Assembly: GCA_026713745.1 (NCBI GenBank)
Contig: JAPONU010000438.1
Span: 1 to 14,222, forward strand
Length of the DNA stretch: 14,222 nucleotides
DNA from: a bacterium
GTDB taxonomy: Bacteria; Actinomycetota; Acidimicrobiia; Acidimicrobiales; CATQHL01
Reading direction: 5' to 3'
In this document: piece after piece, positions 1-6,872 of the stretch
How positions within the stretch are numbered: the stretch's first letter is position 1
Layout of the letters: each line of letters opens with the position of its first letter
Notes under the pieces: generated by a model
Seen by the model: only the letters and a program-made list of their open reading frames with translations
The model's database searches: none
Told to the model about the DNA's origin: nothing
Position numbers and translations under genes: made by a program

Positions 1-30
1 CATGATCCGCCGCAGGGTAGCCCGCGCCTC

Positions 31-1215
31 TCAGTCCACCGGTTCGATCCGCCCGGCGAGCCGGAACGCCACGGCGGAGCCGCCCAGCAGGATGGCGAGG
101 ATGAACCAGGCCCACTCGTAGGAGCCGACGCTGTCGACGAATGCTCCGAAGGCCACCGGCGAGACGAGCGCTCCCAGGTAGTAGCCGGTCATGGTGGCGG
201 CCGTGGCGCGGGCGACAGCAGGCCCGGCCCGGTCCACGACGGCGGCATGCATCGTGCCGATACCGGCGAACTGCAGGATGATCCCGCCCAAGATGCCGAC
301 CATCGCCACAGGCAACCCCAGTAGACGACCACCTGCCAGCAGCAGGCACGAGGCGCCGGTCCCCGCCACCAGCACGACCAGCAGCCGCATCCGCCGGTGC
401 GGTCCGAGTCGGTCGGCGCCGAAGCCGGTGCTGACCATGGCCACCGCACCAACCGCGGAGGAGGCGCCCACCAAGATGCCCGCCCACGCCGGCGACAGGC
501 CGAGGGACTCCTCGGCGTACGGCACCGTCCACGAGAGCAGCGGCTGGGCTCCCGCGATGAGGCAGAAAGCCGCAATCGGGAACCACACGAACCCTCTCGG
601 CAGGCGGTGGGTGCGCCGCTGCAGCAGTTCGTGCGGCTCACCCCTGTCGTCGGGCAGGACCGCGAGCGCCAGGAGTGCCGTCACCACCCCACCGCCACCG
701 AGTCCCACGTAGACCCACTCCCAATTCCAGCGGTCGGCGACGGTGGGAGCCACCGCTGCGGTCAGCGCACTCATGAGGAGGATCCCCGAGCTGCGCGTCG
801 ACAGTGCGACGGCGCGGCGCCGGGGTCTCACGGCGCTTGCGACCGAGACGTTCGTGCCGACGTTGTTCAGCGCGTAGCCGAACCCCGCCAGGACACCCGC
901 CGCAGGCAGCGGGGCATAGCCACCGAGGCTGGCCGCCACTCCGGAGGCCAGGACCACGAGCGCCATCCCGGCGGCAACCGAGAACCGGCCGCCGATGCGG
1001 TCGCAGATCCGCCCCGCTGTGAGTGAGGCAACGCCGGCGCAACCGAAGTAGAGGCTCACGAGCAATCCCACGTGCCAGCGCTCGATCCCCAGATCGGCGC
1101 GCAATGCGGTGGCCACGAACCCCGGCACGTACCCGTAGGCGGAGTTGAACGCGATCGCCAGCGTGCTGGCACCGACGACGACCGCCGCCGGGCGGGGACG
1201 GGCCGGGAAGCTCAA
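31..1215 (-). CDS. Major facilitator superfamily (MFS) transporter
   Basis: A 394-residue integral membrane protein, the usual length for a 12-helix MFS carrier. Hydrophobic segments run through both halves, separated by a basic cytoplasmic loop at about residues 187-208. The MFS loop 2-3 signature is clear at residues 68-77 (GRICDRIGGR), and its second-half counterpart is GFGADRLGPHRRMR at 264-277. The start is TTG at 1215, because an in-frame TGA lies only 6 nt upstream (1222-1224); no strong ribosome binding site is visible. The family moves small solutes by ion coupling or antiport across the inner membrane; the substrate cannot be read from the sequence. It is divergent from the purine-related operon, with which it shares a 347-bp control region, so a related nucleobase or drug substrate is possible but unproven. 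Fold confidence is high; substrate unknown. Confidence 0.9.
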   Translation of the reverse strand: MSFPARPRPAAVVVGASTLAIAFNSAYGYVPGFVATALRADLGIERWHVGLLVSLYFGCAGVASLTAGRICDRIGGRFSVAAGMALVVLASGVAASLGGYAPLPAAGVLAGFGYALNNVGTNVSVASAVRPRRRAVALSTRSSGILLMSALTAAVAPTVADRWNWEWVYVGLGGGGVVTALLALAVLPDDRGEPHELLQRRTHRLPRGFVWFPIAAFCLIAGAQPLLSWTVPYAEESLGLSPAWAGILVGASSAVGAVAMVSTGFGADRLGPHRRMRLLVVLVAGTGASCLLLAGGRLLGLPVAMVGILGGIILQFAGIGTMHAAVVDRAGPAVARATAATMTGYYLGALVSPVAFGAFVDSVGSYEWAWFILAILLGGSAVAFRLAGRIEPVD

Positions 1216-1232
1216 CGCGGATCACCCGTACA

Positions 1233-1269
1233 GGGGGTATCGACAACCCGGCTACCGCCGCAGTGCGCC
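1233..1269. repeat. 37-bp direct repeat, copy 1
   Basis: Begins GGGGGTATCGACAACCCGG and ends CGCCGCAGTGCGCC; identical to the copy at 1308-1344. The start-to-start distance is 75 bp, with 38 bp of unrelated sequence between copies. It sits 18 bp upstream of the TTG start of the MFS gene, so it may be a binding site or leader element of that gene. The internal pairing (GGTA/TACC) is too weak to call a hairpin. Function unknown. Confidence 0.9.
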
Positions 1270-1307
1270 TCGTCGCCGGGCACGCCGCCATCGCGTCCGC
1301 CCACCAC

Positions 1308-1344
1308 GGGGGTATCGACAACCCGGCTACCGCCGCAGTGCGCC
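1308..1344. repeat. 37-bp direct repeat, copy 2
   Basis: Exact second copy of the repeat at 1233-1269. The flanking bases differ on both sides, so the repeat boundaries are sharp at 37 bp. No third copy occurs in the window. Confidence 0.9.
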
Positions 1345-1417
1345 CTCACCGGACCGTGTGCCATACCTCGGCAGTCTCACCGATCAGCGGACGGCGTTCC
1401 GAATCGGTCTCGACATT

Positions 1418-1445
1418 CGGTCTTGAGTGAACTTACTCAAGACCG
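1418..1445. promoter_or_regulatory. 28-bp dyad, likely repressor operator
   Basis: CGGTCTTGAGT (1418-1428) and ACTCAAGACCG (1435-1445) are perfect reverse complements around a 6-bp centre, GAACTT. Neither strand has a T-run after it, so it does not look like a terminator. A long perfect dyad in a divergent promoter region is typical of an operator for a dimeric repressor; the inner TGAGTgaacttACTCA resembles TetR-type operators, which is inference. It lies 117 bp before the amidohydrolase start and 202 bp from the MFS start. No regulator gene is in the window. Confidence 0.65.
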
Positions 1446-1549
1446 TAATCGGCAACGAACCGTCGCTGGAACCCCGCACTCGCCGGCTCGTGGACGGCGC
1501 CGTCGACCACGTCACGAGGCGCATCACGACGCGATCCCATCGATTTTGC

Positions 1550-1555
1550 CAGACT
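1550..1555 (+). promoter_or_regulatory. Possible -10 element for the purine operon
   Basis: CAGACT lies 7 nt before the GTG start at 1563 and is followed by TTGCG. The spacing fits a leaderless transcript, common in actinobacteria, and there is no ribosome binding site before this GTG. No convincing -35 box is seen. Weak call, supported mainly by similar hexamers near other starts here. Confidence 0.35.
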
Positions 1556-1562
1556 TGCGCCC

Positions 1563-2936
1563 GTGCCCGGACTCTTGCTGGCCAATGTGGCCGTCCTCCT
1601 GACCTTCGACGGCGAGGACCGGGAGTTGCAGAACGTCGACGTGCGCGTCGCCGATGGGCGCATTGCCGAGATCGGCGACCTGGCCCCGCAGGCCGCAGAG
1701 ACCGTCATCGACTGCTCGCGACTGCTCGTCATGCCGGGCCTCATCAACGCCCACCAGCACCTCTACCAGGTGGGTCTGCGCTGCATCCCCGACCTCGAGC
1801 GGATCCTGCTGCAGGAGTGGCTGAAGGGCCTCGGCCAGATCTGCATGCAGTGGTGGCGCGACGGCCATTTCACCCCCGAGACGATCGCCACGATGGCCCG
1901 GGCCGGCATGGTGGAGTCGCTGCTGTGCGGGGTGACGACCGTCGCCGACCAGCACTACTACTACCCGGGCGGGGTGACCGACCCCTACCTCGAGGCGATC
2001 ATCGAGGCCGCCGGCGAGGTGGGGATCCGCCTCAACGCCGGGCGGGGCACCATGACCTATCCCCGCAACGAGGGAGGCGAAGGGCCCGACGACGCCTGCC
2101 AGAGCGTCGACGAGGTGCTGCGCCACAGCCTCGAATTGATCGACGCCTACCACGACCCCGACCCGCTGGGGAAGATCCGCATCGACCTGGCCCCCTGCGG
2201 ACCGCACGTGGACCGCCTCGAGGTCTTCTCCTCCTTCGCCGAGATCGCCGCCGAGAACCCGGGCGTGGGCCTGCACACCCACCTCTACGAGGGGGTGGAC
2301 ACGCAGTTCTGCCGCCGGCGCTACGGCCGGTCCCCCTGGCAGGTCATCGGCGAGGCCGGCTGGCACAACGACCGGGTGTGGCTGGCGCACATGGTGGACT
2401 GCCCCCGTGGCGAGATCCCCTCCTACGCCGCCGCCGGGGTGGGTCTCGTGCACCTCGTCGCGCCCGACCTGCGCATGGGGTTCCGCCCGGCGCCGGTGCG
2501 GGCCTGGCTGAACGGCGGCTGCACGGTGGGTTTCGGCACCACCGGGTCGGCCTCCAACGACGGCTGCAACCAGATGGGCGACCTGCGCCTGGCCGCCCTG
2601 ACGCACCGCCAGCACAGCCCGCAACCCGAGAACTGGCTGAGCGCCCGCGAGCTGCTGGCGATGTCCACCCGGGGCTCGGCCCGCTGCCTCAGCCGCCCGG
2701 CACTGGGCACCATCAGCCCCGGCGCCGGCGCCGACCTGGCCGCCTGGGACATAACCACCGTCGACCGCGTGGGTGTGCACGACCCGGTCGTCGGGCTGGT
2801 GCTGACAGGTCTCTCCGACCGGGCCGACCTGGTGATCGCCGCCGGCGAGGTGGTCGTGCAGGACGGTCGCTGTGTCAGCGTCGACGAGGACGAGGTCGCC
2901 GCAGCCGCCCGCGCCACTCTTCCCCCGGCACCATGA
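1563..2936 (+). CDS. Amidohydrolase-superfamily protein (8-oxoguanine deaminase / chlorohydrolase-like), lacking the catalytic Asp
   Basis: A 457-residue protein of the metal-dependent amidohydrolase superfamily, subtype 8-oxoguanine deaminase / AtzA-TrzN / SsnA, where family length is about 440-470. Visible metal and active-site positions are NAHQH (H64, H66), HTHLYE (H240, E243) and LAH (H276). Next comes VGFGTTGSASND at 322-333: the pattern matches the family block VGLGVDGSASND, but the catalytic, metal-binding Asp is Thr327. The family block HCPxSN is also changed, to HLVAPD at 297-302. The protein therefore either uses a changed metal site or different chemistry, or is inactive. The start is GTG at 1563, with no clear ribosome binding site and a possible -10 element 7 nt upstream. 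It is the first gene of a nucleoside-transporter operon and overlaps the next gene by 4 nt, suggesting a role on a purine-like compound. Family assignment is firm; the reaction is uncertain. Confidence 0.88.
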   Translation: MPGLLLANVAVLLTFDGEDRELQNVDVRVADGRIAEIGDLAPQAAETVIDCSRLLVMPGLINAHQHLYQVGLRCIPDLERILLQEWLKGLGQICMQWWRDGHFTPETIATMARAGMVESLLCGVTTVADQHYYYPGGVTDPYLEAIIEAAGEVGIRLNAGRGTMTYPRNEGGEGPDDACQSVDEVLRHSLELIDAYHDPDPLGKIRIDLAPCGPHVDRLEVFSSFAEIAAENPGVGLHTHLYEGVDTQFCRRRYGRSPWQVIGEAGWHNDRVWLAHMVDCPRGEIPSYAAAGVGLVHLVAPDLRMGFRPAPVRAWLNGGCTVGFGTTGSASNDGCNQMGDLRLAALTHRQHSPQPENWLSARELLAMSTRGSARCLSRPALGTISPGAGADLAAWDITTVDRVGVHDPVVGLVLTGLSDRADLVIAAGEVVVQDGRCVSVDEDEVAAAARATLPPAP

Positions 2937-4660
2937 GCAGCGACGCGAACCCCGGTATCGCCAACGAGGCGAGGGCCGGGGACGCCGGGGTCGGGAGCGG
3001 ATCGATTTCGCAGGCGAGAGCCGCTCATGGCATCGGCGGCCCCGGCCCGGACCACGACAACGACGGCTATGCGGCCGCGCTGGCGTTCGAGGGCCTCGGC
3101 GTGTCCCGGGCCTTCGGCGCCACACAGGCGCTGGACCGGGTGGACTTCGATCTGCGTCCCGGCGAGATCCACGCGCTCGTCGGCGAGAACGGCGCCGGCA
3201 AGTCCACGCTGGCAAAGATCGTGGCGGGCACCCTGCGGGCCGACAGCGGCACTCTGCGGCTCTTCGGCGAGGCTTACTCCCCCCGGCGACGCTCCGACGG
3301 CTCGGCGGCAGGCGTGGCACACGTGCGCCAGCAGCTCTCGCTGGTGCGCGGCCTCACGGTCGCTCAGAACATCGAGTTGGGGCGCCCCCGCCGCCCGGGG
3401 ACCACCGCCCGGCGCCCCTGGCCGCGGGTCTTCAACGCCAGCGAGGCGCGCGCCGAGGTGGAGCGGCTGGCAGCGGAACTCGACCTGTCGGTTCCCGCCG
3501 ACCGGATCGTGGACGACCTGCCGCTGGCGGTCCGCCAGCAGGCGGAGATCCTCATCAGCCTTGCCTGGGGGGCACGCCTGCTGATACTCGACGAGCCCAG
3601 CTCGGCCCTCGGCCCCCTCGAAACCGAGGCGCTGATCACGCTCTGCCTGCGCCTGCGCGACGAGGGCACGCCGATCATCTACATCTCCCACCGGTTGCCC
3701 GAACTGGCCGAACTGGCCGACCGCCTGACCGTGTTGCGCCAGGGCCGGGTCGTGACCGCCGGCACCGATGTCGCCGCCGCGGACCTGCGCCGCATCGCCG
3801 AACTGATGGTGGGCGACATCTCGCTGCTCGAGGTCCGCCGGCCCGACCTCGAGCTCGGAGAGGTGCGTCTGGAGGCCGATGGGCTGCTTCTGGCCGCCGA
3901 GCACGGGCCGGGTCTCCGGGACGTGTCGCTGAGCGTGCGGGCCGGCGAGATCGTGGGCGTCGTCGGCGTCGCCGGCAACGGCCAGGAGGAACTGGCCGGC
4001 GTGCTGACCGGGCAGTTGCGGCCCGACGCCGGGGTGGTGCGCATCGACGGGACCGAGGTGACCGGCTCACCTGGGGCGGCCATCGGCGCCGGGGTGGCGC
4101 TGCTGCCCGAGGATCGCACCGCCGGGCTGGCCGCAGACTTCACCCTGGCCGAGAACCTCATCGCCCGGCGGGTCGCCGACGCGCCGTTCGCCCGCTTGGG
4201 GGTCCGGCTTCGGGCAGCGGTCCGGCGTCACGCCCGGGCTCTCGCCGAACGGTTCGACGTCCGGCCGCCGGAGCCGGCGTTGCGGGCCGGATCCCTGTCG
4301 GGTGGCAACCAGCAGAAGCTCATGGCGGCCCGGGAGATGGAGCGCGACCCCGCGGTTCTGGTGGCGGCGGGGCCGACCAAGGGCCTCGACCCCCACGCCG
4401 GGCGCGCGATCCGCGACCGCTGCTTCGAGACCGCCGGGCGGGGCGGCGCGGTGGTCATCATCTCCGCCGACCTAGATGAGGTGGCCGAACTCGCCCAGCG
4501 GGTCGTCGTGCTGAGCGGGGGACGGGTGACCGACCGCTTCGGCGTCGAGGAGATGACGTCGGCCCGCCTCGGCGCCGTCATGGCAGGACTGGCGTGGGAT
4601 CCCAGCGGTGAGGCGGGACGATCCCCCGCCGGCTCGGGCGCTCCGGGAGCGACACCGTGA
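2933..4660 (+). CDS. nupO: ABC transporter ATP-binding protein, nucleoside (BMP/NupO-type) family, two NBDs
   Basis: A 575-residue ATPase with two nucleotide-binding domains in one chain, as in NupO/YufO and the ribose RbsA group. NBD1 has a good Walker A (GENGAGKST, 84-92), Walker B with DEPSSAL, and an H-loop in YISHR, but its signature is degenerate (LPLAVRQQ instead of LSVGxQQ). NBD2 is the reverse: its Walker A is degenerate (GVAGNGQEE, no Lys), its Walker B lacks the acidic pair (VAAGPTKGLD), and its signature LSGGNQQK is canonical. One competent ATP site from NBD1 Walker motifs plus the NBD2 signature is expected. The start is ATG at 2933, overlapping the upstream stop (ATGA), which suggests translational coupling. 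The first 48 residues are a Gly/Asp-rich extension before the ABC fold. It should energise the two following permeases in nucleoside import. Confidence 0.92.
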   Translation: MSSDANPGIANEARAGDAGVGSGSISQARAAHGIGGPGPDHDNDGYAAALAFEGLGVSRAFGATQALDRVDFDLRPGEIHALVGENGAGKSTLAKIVAGTLRADSGTLRLFGEAYSPRRRSDGSAAGVAHVRQQLSLVRGLTVAQNIELGRPRRPGTTARRPWPRVFNASEARAEVERLAAELDLSVPADRIVDDLPLAVRQQAEILISLAWGARLLILDEPSSALGPLETEALITLCLRLRDEGTPIIYISHRLPELAELADRLTVLRQGRVVTAGTDVAAADLRRIAELMVGDISLLEVRRPDLELGEVRLEADGLLLAAEHGPGLRDVSLSVRAGEIVGVVGVAGNGQEELAGVLTGQLRPDAGVVRIDGTEVTGSPGAAIGAGVALLPEDRTAGLAADFTLAENLIARRVADAPFARLGVRLRAAVRRHARALAERFDVRPPEPALRAGSLSGGNQQKLMAAREMERDPAVLVAAGPTKGLDPHAGRAIRDRCFETAGRGGAVVIISADLDEVAELAQRVVVLSGGRVTDRFGVEEMTSARLGAVMAGLAWDPSGEAGRSPAGSGAPGATP

Positions 4661-5904
4661 GCACGACCGCCGGCGACGCCACACCCACGGATTCCGGCGA
4701 CACCGCGGGCCACGGCAGCGCCACCGGTGGCACCGGAGGCGACGGCGACGGCGCGCTCCGGGCCGACACGACGTTCGAGCGGGCGACGATCGGCCTGGGG
4801 ACCAGCCTCCTGGCGGTGGTCGGTGCCCTGGCGCTCGGGGCGATCATCCTGGCAGGGTCGGGGCAGAACCCGCTCACCGCCTACGGGGCGATCATTGTGG
4901 GCAGTTTCGGGGACTGGTTCGCCATCGGCGAGACGCTGGCGCGCGCCGCGCCGCTGGCGGTCGTCGGCATCGGCGCCGCCATCGCCCTCCGGGCGGGCGT
5001 CATCACCATCGGCGCGCAGGGCCAATTGATCGCCGGAAGCCTCGGCGCCCTCTGCGCTGGTTTCGTCCTCCGGGATGTCCCCGCCGGGGTGGCGCTCCCG
5101 CTTGCCGCGGTGGCCGGCGCCCTGTTCGGGATGGTCTGGGTACTGATCCCGGCCTTGCTGCGTGCCCACCTGAACGTCAACGAGATCCTCTCCACGCTGC
5201 TGTTCAACGAGTTCGCCTTCCTGCTCCTGGCGTACCTGCTGAACGGCCCCTTGAAGGAACCCAAGGCGATCACCCCCAAGTCCGAGCCGCTGCCCGACAG
5301 CGTCGTCCTCGGCGACCTCGTGGCGAGCACCCGGCTCCATGCCGGGGTCCTGGCGGTGGTCGTGATCGTCGCCCTGTTCGGACTCTGGACCCGCTCGACG
5401 ATGGGGTATCGCTACGACCTGTTCGGCGAGAACCCGCGCCTGGCGCACAGCCTGGGCATCCCCGGACGCCGCATCATCTGTAATTCGCTGCTGATCTCGG
5501 GGGCTCTGGCCGGCCTGGCCGGATGGCTGCAGGCGGCGGGACTGCTGCAGCGCCTCTTCGTGGACATCGCCGAGGAGATCGGCTTCTTCGGCCTGGTGGT
5601 GGCGATGCTCGGCGGCGCCCGGCCACTCGGGATCCTGGCGGCGGCCCTGCTGGTGGGGGCGCTGCAGGCGGGCGGGCTGCACATGCAGGCCACCGAGGGC
5701 ATTCCCGCCTCACTGAGCGACGTCATCCAGGCGTTGATCCTGCTGGGGTTCGCGGTGCGGTACGCCCCACAGATCGCCGCCATCGCCCGCCGCGCGGTGC
5801 GCTCGATCAGCGAGTCGCTGAGCGCCGTGGCGGCTTGGGGTCGCCCCGGCAGTGCACCCGGCAGTGCACCCGGCGGCAGCCAGAAGCGTCCGGAGGGGTC
5901 CTGA
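4657..5904 (+). CDS. nupP: ABC transporter permease, nucleoside (NupP-type)
   Basis: A 415-residue multi-helix permease of the BPD_transp_2 (branched-chain amino acid / ribose / nucleoside) group. Family landmarks are ITIGAQGQLIAG at about residues 114-125, LNVNEILSTLLFNEFA at about 172-187, and the cytoplasmic coupling region with GENPRLAHSLGI. The first 40 residues are a soluble Ser/Thr/Gly/Asp-rich tail before the first helix. The last 30 are a Pro/Ser/Gly tail containing a 12-bp tandem duplication (5845-5868). The GTG start overlaps the ATPase stop (GTGA). It should pair with the next permease to form the heterodimeric inner-membrane channel, as in B. subtilis NupP/NupQ. Class is clear; whether the ligand is a nucleoside, a free purine or another BMP-type ligand is inferred. 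Confidence 0.92.
   Translation: MSTTAGDATPTDSGDTAGHGSATGGTGGDGDGALRADTTFERATIGLGTSLLAVVGALALGAIILAGSGQNPLTAYGAIIVGSFGDWFAIGETLARAAPLAVVGIGAAIALRAGVITIGAQGQLIAGSLGALCAGFVLRDVPAGVALPLAAVAGALFGMVWVLIPALLRAHLNVNEILSTLLFNEFAFLLLAYLLNGPLKEPKAITPKSEPLPDSVVLGDLVASTRLHAGVLAVVVIVALFGLWTRSTMGYRYDLFGENPRLAHSLGIPGRRIICNSLLISGALAGLAGWLQAAGLLQRLFVDIAEEIGFFGLVVAMLGGARPLGILAAALLVGALQAGGLHMQATEGIPASLSDVIQALILLGFAVRYAPQIAAIARRAVRSISESLSAVAAWGRPGSAPGSAPGGSQKRPEGS
5845..5868 (+). repeat. 12-bp in-frame tandem duplication
   Basis: CCCGGCAGTGCA occurs twice back to back, giving a PGSAPGSAPGG tail near the C terminus of the first permease. It keeps the frame and lies outside the membrane domain, so it is probably neutral. 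Confidence 0.85.
5892..5898 (+). promoter_or_regulatory. Ribosome binding site deciding the permease-2 start
   Basis: GGAGGGG ends 7 nt before GTG at 5906. This supports 5906 rather than in-frame starts further upstream that lie inside the preceding gene. Confidence 0.8.
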
Positions 5905-5905
5905 C

Positions 5906-6844
5906 GTGGGCAAGCTGGCCGAGCTGACGTTCTGGACCGCCACCTTCGCCGGTGGCATGCGGCTGGCGACACCGCTCATCTTCGCGTCCCTGGGCGAGAC
6001 CATCGCCCAGCGGGCCGGCGTCCTGAACATCGGCCTGGAAGGGTTCATGATCATCGGCGCCCTCACGTCGCTGTACGTGACCGTCGAGTCGGGCATTGCC
6101 GTGGGCCTGCTGGCCGGCGCCCTTGCCGGCGCCGCGCTGGCGCTGCTGATGGTGCTGCTGTGCGTGCGCCTGAACGCCAACCAGGTGGTGGTGGGTTTCG
6201 GCCTCACGATCCTGGGGGTGGGGCTCACCGGCTACATCTTCCGCCTCACGACGCCGCTCGGCGGTGAGCGCCGGCAGGTGAACATCCTCGGGGAGATCCA
6301 CATCCCCGGCCTGTCGGACATCCCGTTCCTCGGCGAGGCCTTCCTGTCCAACAGTTGGATGACGTGGCTTGCTCTCGGGCTGGTGCCAATCGTGTGGTGG
6401 CTGGCACAGCGCACCGTGTTCGGCCTGGAGGTGCGAGCCGTGGGCGAGGATCCCGACGCGGCCTTCGCCCGGGGCGTCAACGTGATCAGGGTACGGTCGA
6501 TCGCGACTCTCCTCTCGGGCCTGATGGCCGGACTCGGCGGCGCAGCCATCACCACGGGCCTCGTCGGCGTGTTCGAGCCGGCCATCACCGCGGGGCGGGG
6601 GTTCATCGCCCTGATCGTGATCATCATGGTGCGCTGGTCGGCGTGGGGCGTGGCGGTCGGCTCGTTCGCCTTCGGGCTCGCCGACGCCCTCGGCACCAAC
6701 CTGCGCAACATCGTGTCCGACAGCGTGCCCACCGAAGCCCTGCAGATGATCCCGTTCTTCGTGGCGCTGGTCATCCTGGTCATCGGCGCCCGCCGGGCGC
6801 GCATGCCCAAGTCGCTGGGCTTCAACTACGTGCCCGACCGGTAG
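5906..6844 (+). CDS. nupQ: ABC transporter permease, nucleoside (NupQ-type)
   Basis: A 312-residue permease, close to the usual length for NupQ/YufQ proteins. Conserved marks include QRAGVLNIGLEGFMIIGAL near residues 34-52, RLNANQVVVGFGLTILGVGL near 87-106, and the coupling segment RAVGEDPDAAFARGVNV near 177-193. It forms the second half of the membrane channel with the permease just upstream and is powered by the upstream two-domain ATPase. An in-frame extension back to 5852 exists, but the strong ribosome binding site at 5892-5898 and the 1-nt spacing from the previous stop favour 5906. The substrate-binding BMP-type lipoprotein that such systems need is not next to it, so it must be encoded elsewhere. 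Confidence 0.92.
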   Translation: MGKLAELTFWTATFAGGMRLATPLIFASLGETIAQRAGVLNIGLEGFMIIGALTSLYVTVESGIAVGLLAGALAGAALALLMVLLCVRLNANQVVVGFGLTILGVGLTGYIFRLTTPLGGERRQVNILGEIHIPGLSDIPFLGEAFLSNSWMTWLALGLVPIVWWLAQRTVFGLEVRAVGEDPDAAFARGVNVIRVRSIATLLSGLMAGLGGAAITTGLVGVFEPAITAGRGFIALIVIIMVRWSAWGVAVGSFAFGLADALGTNLRNIVSDSVPTEALQMIPFFVALVILVIGARRARMPKSLGFNYVPDR

Positions 6845-6860
6845 GCCCGCGCTGACACCC

Positions 6861-6866
6861 GAGGAG
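6861..6866 (+). promoter_or_regulatory. Ribosome binding site of the second amidohydrolase
   Basis: GAGGAG lies 6 nt before ATG at 6873 and fixes this start. Confidence 0.8.
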
Positions 6867-6872
6867 ACCCGC

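Larger units (their letters stand above)
1216..1562. other. Divergent intergenic control region
   Basis: This 347-bp gap lies between the minus-strand MFS gene and the plus-strand amidohydrolase. It holds two copies of a 37-bp direct repeat (1233-1269 and 1308-1344), a long perfect inverted repeat (1418-1445), a 12-bp palindrome GACGGCGCCGTC at 1493-1504 that could be chance, and a possible -10 element next to the amidohydrolase start. Reading frames cross it, but none has a convincing start, ribosome binding site or protein-like composition, so I call no gene here. Confidence 0.7.

Noticed and set aside
1..3. Possible minus-strand ATG of the next gene
   Set aside because: Only the three bases are visible. 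No strong ribosome binding site precedes it, so no gene can be supported.
37..60. tRNA T-arm-like GGTTCGATCC
   Set aside because: Inside the conserved end of the MFS gene, with no matching stem, anticodon arm or acceptor stem.
1233..1344. Minimal CRISPR array (37-bp repeat, 38-bp spacer)
   Set aside because: Only two repeats and one spacer, no cas genes in the window, no AT-rich leader, and a location right at the start of a transporter gene. Sizes fit but evidence is insufficient.
1427..2932. N-terminal 500-residue extension of the transporter ATPase frame
   Set aside because: The frame is open but Arg/Pro-rich nonsense overlapping the amidohydrolase. The ATPase proper begins at ATG 2933, which overlaps the upstream stop.
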